NCBI GenBank assembly: GCA_018902385.1 | Contig: JABSSW010000069.1 | Span: 1-64,000, forward strand | Direction: 5' to 3' | DNA: 64,000 nucleotides | Origin: Physcia stellaris | Taxonomy: Eukaryota > Ascomycota > Lecanoromycetes > Caliciales > Physciaceae | Made by a program: the position numbers and the translations under genes | The notes under the pieces: generated by a model | Databases searched by the model: none | Seen by the model: only the letters and a program-made list of their open reading frames with translations | What the model was told of the DNA's origin: nothing | In this document: one piece after another, positions 54,564-64,000 of the stretch | How positions within the stretch are numbered: the stretch's first letter is position 1 | Layout of the letters: each line of letters starts with the position of its first letter

Positions 54564-54854
54564 TCAACATGGCTGTGAAGTCTTTCCTACCAAAGCGAAC
54601 AGGCAGAGATCTACCAAACTTAGCATGCTGAATAGACATCGAGAGCCAGCTCGTGGATGATACTTACAGTCGTCCCACCGTAAGGACTCCGTCAGATAGT
54701 CTCTTTTGTACATTTGCCGGCCCACGAAGATTAAGGCCACCATCAAGCCAAGGATCTTCTCCAAAAGATCGATTCGAGAGGATCGATGCGGATACACGAA
54801 TGTCACGCCCTTGCTGGGTGGTGGTGGAAGGCGCGAGACCTGCGACAGATCCAT
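54564..54854 (-). CDS. Possible small membrane protein
   Basis: 96 codons from ATG 54854. A possible 57-nt intron starts with GTAAGT after WDD, has a CTAAG branch-like site and ends in GGTAG; splicing it keeps the same frame and gives 77 residues (WDD-YLCLFALVG). The sequence has a Pro run near the start (RLPPPPSKG) and one hydrophobic helix (ILGLMVALIFVGRQMY). No family is recognised; the clean in-frame intron is the only special support. Confidence 0.3.
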   Translation of the reverse strand: MDLSQVSRLPPPPSKGVTFVYPHRSSRIDLLEKILGLMVALIFVGRQMYKRDYLTESLRWDDCKYHPRAGSRCLFSMLSLVDLCLFALVGKTSQPC

Positions 54855-55623
54855 GCTGGATTTATTGTGCAGCCTGATTTAGAAAGTTATGCTTCAACGG
54901 TTGCTTCACCATCGAGCAACGTCTATGGTTCTTCTTCGAGCCGTCAAGAACGTGAAATAAGTCACTTCGTAGTTCGTGCTCGATCAATGAGGGTTTACCT
55001 CTCGCAATAGGCGTGCAACGATGACGAAGCATTCACAGCTTACAATGCATATGTCAACGCCAAACATTATTAATGCGTGCCCGTCTCATATATCTTACTT
55101 TCTTCCGGGGCATGGATGCTTTGCGGCTGAGCGCTCAGCCTTGGGGTCTTGAGCGCGTGTCTAAATATGATTTGCTGTGCATCCACGCTGTGCCACCCAC
55201 CCACCTTCAGCTGGTTTCATGAAAGGTTGGGGAGCCGGAGTGGTGGTGTGGCCCACTCGCGCCTACTCCTTGGGGTTCCATAGGTGAAGTTAGGCTTGCG
55301 AGGTAATTGATGGCTCCGTCGCCAATCGAGTGCTGTTCTCTGTCTGTATGACTAGCCCAATGTCAGGGCCCAGCTAAAGGAGGCTTGGCACGCTGCCAGG
55401 CCCACATGTAAATAATTGACACTCCCGACGGGAGCGTCCTACCTCCGTAGAATAGAACGAACCACTGCAACGGTTGCATGCTATTCTGTCATACATAGCT
55501 TTTGGTGTAATCTTCTTCCCTCTGAGTTCTTCACAGACTGCAGATTGGACATGTTATAAGAAATACTCCCTATTTGGGTGGAATCTCTTCCCTTTACTTT
55601 GCAGTAGTACCCAAAGCCGCGAA
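54855..55623. other. Intergenic upstream of the second P450
   Basis: About 770 bases. Holds a perfect 16-bp palindrome at 55125-55140 and a short stretch resembling P450 exon 1; see findings. Confidence 0.5.
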
Positions 55624-57497
55624 ATGATTGGCGAAATTGCAGTCGGACAGCTCATAGCTTGGATCATTTACAGTGCAGTATGTCTATTCATCAACGTCCA
55701 GCGAGCTCGTCAGATGAAGGTGCCTATCATCATTGTGCCCGTTAGCCCAATGAACGCCTTGTGGTTGGCAATAGAGCCCTTGATCTTCCGCATCATCGAT
55801 AGCTTGCCATTTGATCTTGGTACATTCAAACGGTACGGCCGTAGAGGATGGCACTTCAGAGACAAAGCCCGGTCTCATGTAGAGCTGGGAGACGTCTTTG
55901 CTTTGGTGACGCCTCGAGAAACATTTCTTCACGTCGCAGAGCCTGCCGCCATTGTTGATATCTTTTCCCGGCGCATGGATTTTTTGCGGCCTGTTCAGCT
56001 CTACAGTGAGTGGCCCAGCTACCTCTTTCCGGTATCCTCGGATAGCTTATTTTCTGTAATCCGCCACTAGAAATGCTTGAAGTATTTGGACCCAATGTAT
56101 CCACGGTGCGTTGACTGCTTAACCCTTCGAACATGGAGTTGCTGATGGTTTCCTTCAGGTTAGTGGGAGTGACTGGAAACGCCATCGCAAGATTGTTGCA
56201 GCGCCGTTCAATGAGGGAACAAATAAGCTTGTATGGACTGAGTCAATCGCTCAGGCTCATGATATGCTTCGAGTATGGGAGCAAAAAGGCCTCTCTGGTA
56301 CGAGTGGTGTGGCGAAAGATACGCGAACTCTTTCGTTGAACGTCCTTGCAACTGCTGGATTTCATCAATCTTATCCGTTCCATAGCCACGAAGAATCACA
56401 TGCCGACGAGGGTCGAAGCTACCGCACATCCTTAGCCATAGTCCTTGATAATTCACTCCTCATGATGTTGGCACCTCCTCGGCTTCTGTCCTTGCCGTTT
56501 GCCCCTGCATTGTGGCAGAGGATTGGTCAAGCGGTAGAGGACTTTCGAAGTTACATGTCTGATATGCTGAACCAAGAGAGATCTGCAGTAAGTCAGGGTG
56601 GTACAGGGAGAGACACACTCATATCTTCCCTAGTCAGGGCTTCCAATGACGGCGAGACAAGTCAAGTTGACTCTAATAATCACCACAGACATGCTGTCAG
56701 AAGCTTGTCACTCGGCGAGATGCTTGGCAATATATTTGTTATTAACTTTGCCGGACACGATACAACTGCGAACACGCTCGCTTATGCTATGCTCATGCTG
56801 GCAGCATACCCTGATGTTCAAGACTGGATTGCCGAAGAGATTCGCCAGGTGCTTGAAGTCCCCAAAAGCGACATCCAAAAATACGAGATAACCTTCCCAC
56901 AGCTCAAAAGATGCTTCGCTGTTTTGGTAAGCTAGAACACCTAGGCTATCGGCTTACTAATGCCTATGAAGCTGCTGACGTTGTGATTTGAAGCTTGAGA
57001 CAATCCGATTGTTCCCTCCAATTATGGCCTTACCCAAATGGACCGACAGAACTTCTCAGCGTTTAGTCGTCAATGGAAGAGACATCATCATACCTGCAGA
57101 AACAATGGTGATTCCGAGTCTGTTAGCTGTCCAGACACAGCCGAAATATTGGCAGCCTGATCCACTGGTGTGGCGACCTTTACGATGGATTTCATCTTCC
57201 CCATCCAACTCCCTAGGACAAGAGGAGCTATTTCAACCCGTCAAAGGCACATATTTCCCATGGTCTGAAGGGCCTCAGCACTGTCCGGGCAAGAAATTTG
57301 CTCAAGTGGAGTTCGTTGCAGTTCTTGCATGTCTGTTCAAAGACCATCACGTACGAGCGCAGCTTGCGGAGGGTGAGACTTATGAGCACGCTCGGAAGCG
57401 TCTTCTGGCAGTAGCAGAAGATAGCGAGCTTGGTTTGCTGCTTCGAATGCGGCGTGCAGATGATGTGAGATTGGTCTGGGACCGGCGTGATCATTGA
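55624..57497 (+). CDS. Cytochrome P450 monooxygenase
   Basis: Four exons (55624-56005, 56071-56105, 56159-56926, 56994-57497) give 562 residues. ATG 55624 is used because the longer frame begins at a TTG. The membrane anchor is AVGQLIAWIIYSAVCLFI. Then DIFSRRMDFLRPVQLY joins MLEVFGPNVSTV and SGSDWKRHRKIVAAPF (helix C) across two introns. The helix I motif is INFAGHDTTANTLAY. ExxR is ETIRLFPPI directly after intron 3. The heme loop is FPWSEGPQHCPGKKFAQVE with the thiolate Cys. The exon of 35 nt is typical of fungal P450s. I cannot fix the CYP family; substrate unknown. No reductase, synthase or regulator sits beside it, so a biosynthetic cluster is not indicated. Confidence 0.9.
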
Positions 57498-58031
57498 AGT
57501 GGTCATCGCTCGGAAAGCGTGGAGAAAAGAACGTACTACCTTAAAGAAGAAGGAAAACTGCGCATGGTTGACCAATTGCTCAACCATGCGCAAAGAGGAG
57601 TCTCTGTTTCCTCTTTGCAAAAATAATCGGCCTCGTATGTTTCTCAGCCCTTTCAGGTGAAGGTTTGTTGAGGGACGAAGGCGCATCTGACCGTCAACGT
57701 CGTCAAGCAGAATGGCCTGCTTTATCTTTGGGGGCACTTGTACTCGCTGGACATTGGATAGCAACGCCAAAAAAAGGCAGTCTAGAAGATCGTGAGGCTG
57801 AGATCTTCGAGATTCTACCACTCGCCCTGCCGCTGAATTTAAGATGAGCAAGCCAGTTTCAGCAGAAAGCTGTACAGGAAATTTCGCCGCGAGTAATCTC
57901 TGTGCCGAGTGCTAATCTGTTGAATACCTAGGAGTCTTAGTAACAGTCGATTTTATGTCGCAGTCTGCAACGTGAGGGACCCAGAATCTTGAAACCGAAT
58001 TTGAGTCATAACAAGTACGGAGTACCCACTG
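57498..58031. other. Intergenic between convergent genes
   Basis: About 530 bases between the P450 and JAC1; contains the hairpins at 57559-57618. Confidence 0.6.
57559..57618. repeat. Two adjoining perfect inverted repeats
   Basis: Stem 1: 57559-57571 and 57580-57592 are 13-bp perfect inverted repeats (TGCGCATGGTTGA) with an 8-base loop. Stem 2: 57590-57599 and 57609-57618 are 10-bp perfect inverted repeats (GCAAAGAGGA) with a 9-base loop. The stems share three bases. They begin 62 bases after the P450 stop codon, so they may lie in its 3' UTR. Confidence 0.75.
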
Positions 58032-58766
58032 TCAATGCACAAGCACCACCGGCTTCCCCTTCTCCCAAGCATGCAAGCTCTCTTTAATATTCGTCCAATA
58101 CCTCAACCTCACCGCCTCGCTCTTCGCCCCCTCCATATCCCCTTTATTGAACGCTTCCTCCAACAACTCTACACTCTTCCTTATATTCTCCTCATTAACC
58201 TCCTTCATCCCCTCCAGCTCGCCCTCCTCCTGCGCCCCCTCAATCGCCTCCCTCGCCTCGAGCACCTCCATCAACAGCTCCGGATCCTCGATCTTTAATG
58301 TCTCATCCTCGGCGACATCGATGCCTTGCAGCTGCAAAAGATACTGCGCCCGCCGCAGCGGGTCCTGGAGCGTCTTGTACGCTTCGTTGATCAGCGCGGA
58401 AGTGCCTTCAGCGCGCGCTTTGTCGGGCCCAGAGTGCCGGTCCGGGTGCGCGCGGGCTTGCAGCTGGAGGAATTCCCGTTTTAGAGCCGAGAGGTCGAGG
58501 GTGAAGGGGCCGGAGGGGGGTGGGCCGTTGGGGACGGCGGTGGGGAAGAGGTCATAGTGGGTGCGAGGGCGGGGAGGATCGTGAGTGGGTTGGGAGATGG
58601 ATGTTGAAGTGGCGGTTGTTACGTATCGGCGGGGTGAAGGAGAGATGAGGTGGAGTGGGTGGTGAGGCGTGGGTTTGTGGACATGGCGCGTTTGGGTTGG
58701 GATGGAGGTTGAGATGTAGCGGTGGAAGGCGAGGAAGAAACGATTGCTGTCACGGCGAAGGGACAT
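58032..58766 (-). CDS. JAC1: Mitochondrial Fe-S cluster co-chaperone Jac1 (HscB type)
   Basis: 244 codons from ATG 58766, single exon. An Arg/Ser-rich mitochondrial presequence (MSLRRDSNRFFLAFHRYIST) and a Pro-rich spacer lead to the J domain: THYDLFPTAVP, the SALKREFLQLQARAHPDRHS helix with the HPD motif that stimulates the mtHsp70 ATPase, and TSALINEAYKTLQDPLRRAQYLL. The C-terminal HscB domain (EDPELLMEVLEAREAIEGA to RLRYWTNIKESLHAWEKG) binds the Isu scaffold. Jac1 hands Isu to Ssq1-type Hsp70 during Fe-S cluster transfer. Both domains are complete and length is normal. Confidence 0.93.
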   Translation of the reverse strand: MSLRRDSNRFFLAFHRYISTSIPTQTRHVHKPTPHHPLHLISPSPRRYVTTATSTSISQPTHDPPRPRTHYDLFPTAVPNGPPPSGPFTLDLSALKREFLQLQARAHPDRHSGPDKARAEGTSALINEAYKTLQDPLRRAQYLLQLQGIDVAEDETLKIEDPELLMEVLEAREAIEGAQEEGELEGMKEVNEENIRKSVELLEEAFNKGDMEGAKSEAVRLRYWTNIKESLHAWEKGKPVVLVH

Positions 58767-59084
58767 TGTTGCTGGGGATTTGAGTTGATGTTCGCTGTGT
58801 AGAAGCTTCGATTTTTGGGAGTCTTATCGCTGGAAGTCTTGGTGAAATGGCTCTCAAAGGACAACTGCTCACCGAAGGCAGAGAGGCTCATGACGTCATC
58901 GGACGTCAACGCCAAGACCCGAAATACACAAGAGAGACTCTACTCGTAGGCTCTCGAGAGATTCTACTCTGCGCACAAACCATTTGCGTGAAGGTCTTGA
59001 TGTCCGCACAATCCAAGCATATGAACTTTGATGTCCATAGGAACAACTTCACAACAGGGATTTTTTTTTATCACTGGAGCTGGA
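58767..59084. other. Intergenic upstream of JAC1
   Basis: About 320 bases: the JAC1 promoter region and the sequence left of the inverted-repeat element. Confidence 0.6.
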
Positions 59085-59554
59085 TATTGCTGTGTGCAAA
59101 TACCTTTAGAATCCTTGGCGCCAAGATGTGAAAAATCCCATACCTCGTTTCATCAACTTCTACAATACAAAGTGTAATAATGTATAATTTACAATATATA
59201 TTGTTTCAGTATGTTGTTATATATATCAGTTTTCAAATCATTGTTAAATTCTGTTTTGATTAAACTGTGATTGTTTTGATATTGAACATTCGAAGCTCAA
59301 AATATCAAGCTTTGAGCTAAAATTTAGCGTTTAAGCTAAAAGTTCATTGAATCAACATGATATCTGATAAAATCAACGATTGTAACGAACAAACTTGACA
59401 TTTATACGTGAAAAATTGAAATATTGATACATACTATCAATGATATTGTTTAAATAAACAAATTATGTTCTGTAAAGAGTAATCGCGAACAAACAAGTGG
59501 GGGGTTTTCAAATTTTGGCGCCAAGGATTCTAAAGGTATTTGCACACAGCAATA
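59085..59554. mobile_element. MITE-like element with terminal inverted repeats, TA ends
   Basis: The 40-bp segments 59085-59124 and 59515-59554 are perfect inverted repeats, and similarity continues imperfectly for about 15 more bases inward. Each outer end begins TATTGCTGTGTGCAAATACC, so TA may be the duplicated target as in Tc1/mariner insertions, leaving TIRs that start TTGCTGTG. The 390-bp interior is very AT-rich, has no coding frame and holds further dyads, for example GCTCAAA at 59295-59301 with TTTGAGC at 59311-59317. It lies between JAC1 and the CorA-like gene. No transposase is present, so movement would need an enzyme from elsewhere. Confidence 0.8.
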
Positions 59555-60231
59555 CTCAAATTGCGCTTCGGCCTTTAACATCGCTAGATCATACCTCAAG
59601 GGAGTGAACCCCGACAGATATTGTGATTTCGTGTGCTTGCCGACACATGAGTCAACATTGGGTGCCTGGGTCCATCCTTGAGCCACTTTCATCATGCAAG
59701 CAACATTAAATGAGGCGCATCACGGAGTATGCAGTAGGCAGACGCCAGCGGGAGTCACATTGGGGCGGAGTACGTCGTATAAAACCTCGCGGCTACACAC
59801 CCTCACGAGAAACACAACGATAAAACATATACGCCTTACCTTAGCCTGCCATCATCTTACCGCTTAAACTACGGGTGTCTGCATAAGCTCATTGTCAGGC
59901 TGACTTAGAGATCAATGGCTTTAGCCAACGCCACTAGAAAGCTTCAGCCTCTTTCTTCTCCCAATGTACGGAGTAGGCTTTGAATATATAGGTAACCCAA
60001 TCTCTTTCATCAAGGTTCGTCATATTGTTTTTTCCCCATTCGGGAGTACGAAGCGAAGCAGTTGAACCACAACTGGGATGACAATATAATCTTCATCGAG
60101 TTGGCGGGTTGTCTACGTCGCTCACGCACGATCCCTAAGTCCACCTTTCTTTTGGATCCAGGTATATTAAATTTGTCCAGCGTTACGATAGCGACTCTGA
60201 TAGGGCACTTTGCCTGCATCATTCGGTCATA
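59555..60231. other. Intergenic upstream of the CorA-like gene
   Basis: About 680 bases; promoter region, no gene recognised. Confidence 0.55.
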
Positions 60232-62539
60232 ATGTTTACAATCCAAGACGATGTAAAGTTTACTGCTCCACATTATGGGTCTCAATCAGGATCAGATGAT
60301 ATTGTCCTCGATGATAGCGACCGAAGTAGAAGATTCAGCCAGGCGTCGACTGTAACCGGATCAACGACCGCTAAAAAATGGCCTTCTCTTGCAGCGGATG
60401 AGGAGAGGCGTAGGTCAAGCGGGGCAGACAAGAATTCATCTTCCATCCCATCTCGGCCCACAGACTTGAAAAACAAAGAGCCGCGATTCAGCGTTGGTAC
60501 ACAAGACGCTCTCACCAATTTTGCTCCAATTGCAGCCGATTATCTAAAGAAAGAGGAGGAACGTCAGGTGAGGCTCCGTAGACACCCGCGGCCAGGTCCC
60601 CATCTCGAGGAAAATCTCGATCGACTGAGATTGGGGCATCGGAACTCATATACAACGCTCCGCCGGTTATGGTCATGGCTCCGCCGTACTCCACCCGCCC
60701 ACGAAGAGGATGACCTGGAAGGCTTGGCAAAGCTTTATTTTCCTCCTAGATCGCAGGTCAAAGTCTACATTACAGACTTCAAAGAACACAGAGCAGACAC
60801 CTACGAATGCAAGCTCTCCGAGATAACCCTTTACATGCGAAGCAAGCCAGACGACGTGCAAGTCAGGTGGATTCATGCACCATTAGGTTTGGGTCCTGTC
60901 CACTCGACCATAGAGGATTTGTTCCGGCATGGTGGCCGTATGGGAAGACCATTTACGAACACAGGCCGAATGGGTTTCCCTTATGCGGTGGTTGAAGTCT
61001 TGAACCTCTGTGATCGCACTCGTTTTCAGAAGACCAGAGATGTTTATCACTTCCTTCATGACGAGCATCAATTAACCGGAAAACTCAATGCAGCCTGCTG
61101 GACTGGGTTCGAAGATGGTCCAACATATGGGGGCTTGGGCGTTCTAGATGATCTCAGGTGGAGAACAACCCACCTAGGCCTCGCGCATGACTGGAAAACT
61201 TTGCCGGACTTTTGGACTGCGTGTAATTCAGACGTCTCATGGCAAATGTCTGAGGGTCTCATTAGGTCTAATTATGGGCCATTGGACGGGCTAAACCCCA
61301 CATTGTGGCAGTCTGATAAGCAAGCGCTGCACAAGCACAGATTCTTCGGTTCATCTCAACTAGTACGCGATCCATTCCGATGTTTCCATCGCGACGACGG
61401 TAGGTCTCAGCTCCGAGTCTGTGGCCGTTGTTGAAAAACCTTTTAAGACTTAATAGGTATCCTCCTCACGCTATCACCCATGCGTGGCGTCAATTATATC
61501 GATCGCAACCTTCAACGACATCTGCAAGAGCCTCGAGATGCAATCTTTGATAACGATGTTGCATCAGCGATAGCCTTTGTGCGTCAGGAGTTTGCTCATA
61601 CTGGAACACAAAATTGGCATCGAGTCACGGTCGAATGGCTTGTTGTCCACCTGATGACCGAGATAGGGGCCACACCACTAACCGACCGGCAAGGCTGTAA
61701 TGCCCCAGATCTCATTGGCGCATACCAGGAATTGATACAAGATTACGTCAGTGACCAAGTCTCTTTCTATGACAATCAATCCAATGGCTAACGATTCGTG
61801 CAACATTTGAGCATTACAGAAGCGCCGCCGAGATGAACATTTCACCCGCAAAACTCGCTACGAACCCGCGGAACTAATTCAGGATATTCTGGTCTGCAAA
61901 GAAGAGCTTCGGCGAATATCGCTTTTAAATCGGAGAAGGAAAGAGATGTTTGAAAGTCTCGAGAAAGATGTAGAGTCGTTTGAAAGGGAAGATTCAGACA
62001 AAGGAAAGTCTCCTGATCATAAAGATGAAGTCTCAGCAGTAGAGAAGGTGCAGACTGCTTTGGTGCGAACTCGGGAGGAAGATAAGATATTCGAAATCCT
62101 ATTGGAGGATATTAGCATGTTCTTGACTTCGGTATGATATTATCCTCACAATCAATAAGCCCTTGAAGCTTGTTGACATGCCCGAACCTAGGTCTACGAT
62201 CTGCGTTCAATCCAGCAACGGCAGCTCGGCGCTATCACTAACAGTCAAAACGGAGCTCTATTCCTGATTACTGTGGTGTCGATAGTGTTTGTGCCCTTTT
62301 CGACCCTTACAGGTTACTGGGGTATGAATCTAGAAGACATTCGCGACTCCGACTTGAAACAACAGGGCTTTTGGCACTTCTGTGCAAGTATTGTGGTTGC
62401 CATCACATTGTTTTGCGCCATTATCGCACTGGTTCGATATCTTCACGACAAAGCAATGTCGCAAAGGACAAAGCGTGAGAAGAGTCAGCGACTTGTCACG
62501 GGTCCTGCGAATGTTAGATTGGACGGAAGCCCTGTCTAA
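60232..62539 (+). CDS. CorA-like divalent metal-ion transporter
   Basis: Four exons (60232-61399, 61457-61746, 61820-62131, 62192-62539) give 705 residues. A long cytosolic N-terminal part: a Ser/Arg-rich start, then VKVYITDFKEHRADTYECKL and a domain with HAPLGLGPVHSTIEDLFRHG. Exon 3 encodes a charged helical stalk (KEELRRISLLNRRRKEMFES). The C terminus has the two CorA helices: LFLITVVSIVFVPFSTLTG, followed by the selectivity motif GMN in YWGMNLEDIR, and FWHFCASIVVAITLFCAII, with a basic cytosolic tail. CorA-family proteins form pentameric Mg2+ channels; fungal relatives of this size are mostly uncharacterised. The donor of intron 2 (GTCAGT) is non-ideal; GTCTCT nine bases later would also stay in frame. 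Confidence 0.85.
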
Positions 62540-64000
62540 TCCAGTAGATATTGGTGCCAGTAAGCGACGTTCTATAGACATTCCAACTTTATCAATTTCA
62601 ATTTGTCTATCAGTACCCGACGCTAGAAGACAGTCAGAGATCAAGACGATAGCAGCCGGACGACAAATTTGGATAAATCTCTTTGCTGATGAAACATGCT
62701 TCATAGCTGGACAATCGCAACGCTATCGATCAACGCGTGCATCCTTTCCTGGTCGACATGTCAGAGAAAATACCATCAATATCTAGTCTCTACTCTGGAA
62801 TTTTCATTGAATATTAAAGGTCATTGCAGGATACTTATTAGTGAACTTTAGGTACTAGACCATGAGTGTGAAGTACACTTGCTGACTCGAGTGTTCAGAA
62901 AATTGATATGTTGGCGCATTCAGGCTGTTGGGATGTATCCTAGGTTCAGATTCCTATTGCGCGTTATCTTGGTTGTACGCATATGTAAATGACAGTTCAT
63001 CCTTCTCTTGAAGTAAAGGAAGAGATCTTGGATGATGACATCATATCGAGTCTTATTCATCCGAACTCCCATGCAGTCACCAGATAGCTATGTCTTAACA
63101 GTCGAGTACATCTTGATGCAGCTGAGAACTCTACCAGAGTAAGTGTCTTCTCCGCTGAGTCTCGAACCACGACCTGTGATGGCAAATATGCTCGGCGCAG
63201 AACTGGACTAAAAACAGGTTGGTACATGATCAGAGTGGAGAGCGTGAGATCTATGCGAGTCCAGAGTTCGAGATTCCCAACCTTTTATTCTACGAAATGC
63301 TCGAAATCTTTCTCTTCTGTTTCTCCCATTTTTTCTCTCGCTCTATTTTCCTAATTCAAATCCTCAACCCATATACCCATCCTCGATCAGAGTGTCCTTA
63401 CTCACAAGACCCTCCCACGTGACCGAAAAGGCGCTCACATCAAGCTCCGCTAATCTGGATAGTTGCCCCCTGCAGCAGACAAACAATCCTGGAAAGTCAT
63501 CCTCTGCTGGATCGCCCTATTCTGGATCAAAAGGGACTTCATCGAAGCTCTGTAGAGGTTTGGGTTAGTGTCCGTACTGAATGCCCTTTATCGCTTTATA
63601 ACTTTAATTGTTCGCACAATTGGGATGGCCTGGAGAACCGGTGAATAAAGGGATAAGGGTTGTAGATATGGAGGAGGGTGGTTTCTGAGGACAGATTCGA
63701 CCCAAGAAAGACTACAAATCCATATAGAGAAGGAAAAATAATGCAGTGACAAAAAGCCACAGTGCAGATCTTGAACCTGGCCGTAGATACCGACGTACCT
63801 TATCAGCGATTTCGGCTATGGAAGCTGCGATTTGTTTGAATGTTTGTCACTCTCAGCCACAAAAGTGTGATTTCCTTGGTTGCAGTGGATATAAAGACAA
63901 AACTTGTTTTCTATCAAAGGATCGGGATGTAAATACTCTAATTCAAAGACTGTACGAATACAGCCTACAGCGCACTGTAGAAAAAGTGCATGAAAAGCCC
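62540..64000. other. Intergenic to the window end
   Basis: About 1.46 kb downstream of the CorA-like gene. Only short frames; nothing recognised, and no gene appears to run off the edge. Confidence 0.5.

Noticed and set aside
43735-57497. Secondary-metabolite gene cluster, suggested by two P450s and an MFS gene nearby
   Set aside because: No polyketide synthase, NRPS, terpene cyclase or other backbone gene is present, and unrelated housekeeping-type genes lie between them.
57228-57851. 207-codon minus-strand frame
   Set aside because: It runs antisense through the heme-binding exon of the P450 and across the hairpins; no domain.
63100-63190. Sequence with a B-box-like GGTTCGAGAC on the minus strand and a GGTAGAG-like motif
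   Set aside because: The motifs are in the wrong order for a tRNA and the T stem does not pair.

Overview
The window is the end of a chromosome from a filamentous ascomycete (Pezizomycotina). It opens with about ten copies of the CCCTAA telomere hexamer. Its genes carry short GT-AG introns (mostly 47-170 nt, often with a CTAAC/CTGAC-like branch site), and its content is typical of moulds: Sla1, Mps1, an NLR-type NACHT/WD40 gene, a CYP52-like P450, fructosamine-kinase-like proteins and small secreted proteins. The class within Pezizomycotina cannot be fixed from the sequence alone. I rebuilt the exon structures by hand from reading frame, splice sites and family conservation; every multi-exon model listed as CDS sums to a whole number of codons.

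Left end (1-5 kb): the telomere runs straight into the open reading frame of a Q/P/Y-rich protein that has lost its 5' part. It is followed by the ribosome-biogenesis gene NSA2 and a zinc-dependent deaminase. At 5.1-8.5 kb lies a dead NLR gene (alpha/beta-hydrolase + NACHT + WD40) with several stops, frameshifts and an internal deletion. 9.7-17.6 kb holds two divergent members of the fructosamine/ketosamine-3-kinase family, a frameshifted small cysteine-rich secreted protein, a broken ORF and the mitochondrial ribosomal protein bL21m. 19-25.6 kb has a C2H2 zinc-finger regulator and the spindle-checkpoint kinase Mps1.

Middle (26-40 kb): a secreted SGNH/GDSL-fold protein that has lost its catalytic residues, flanked by dispersed repeats; SLA1 (endocytic actin adaptor); three poorly known proteins; and an MFS transporter. 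42-50 kb: two small secreted proteins on either side of a CYP52-like P450, then a pirin. 50-57.5 kb: an F-box-like protein behind a 47-bp tandem repeat, an OTU-like protease with internal repeats, and a second P450 followed by strong hairpins.

Right end (58-64 kb): the mitochondrial Fe-S co-chaperone JAC1, a 470-bp inverted-repeat element that looks like a Tc1/mariner-type MITE, and a CorA-like divalent-cation transporter.

The genes are not one pathway. The striking theme is core, normally internal genes (NSA2, MPS1, SLA1, MRPL49, JAC1) lying within 60 kb of a telomere that truncates a gene, mixed with decaying accessory genes and repeats. This fits a fairly recent terminal break healed by telomere addition. 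I found no tRNA, rRNA, CRISPR array or secondary-metabolite core enzyme.
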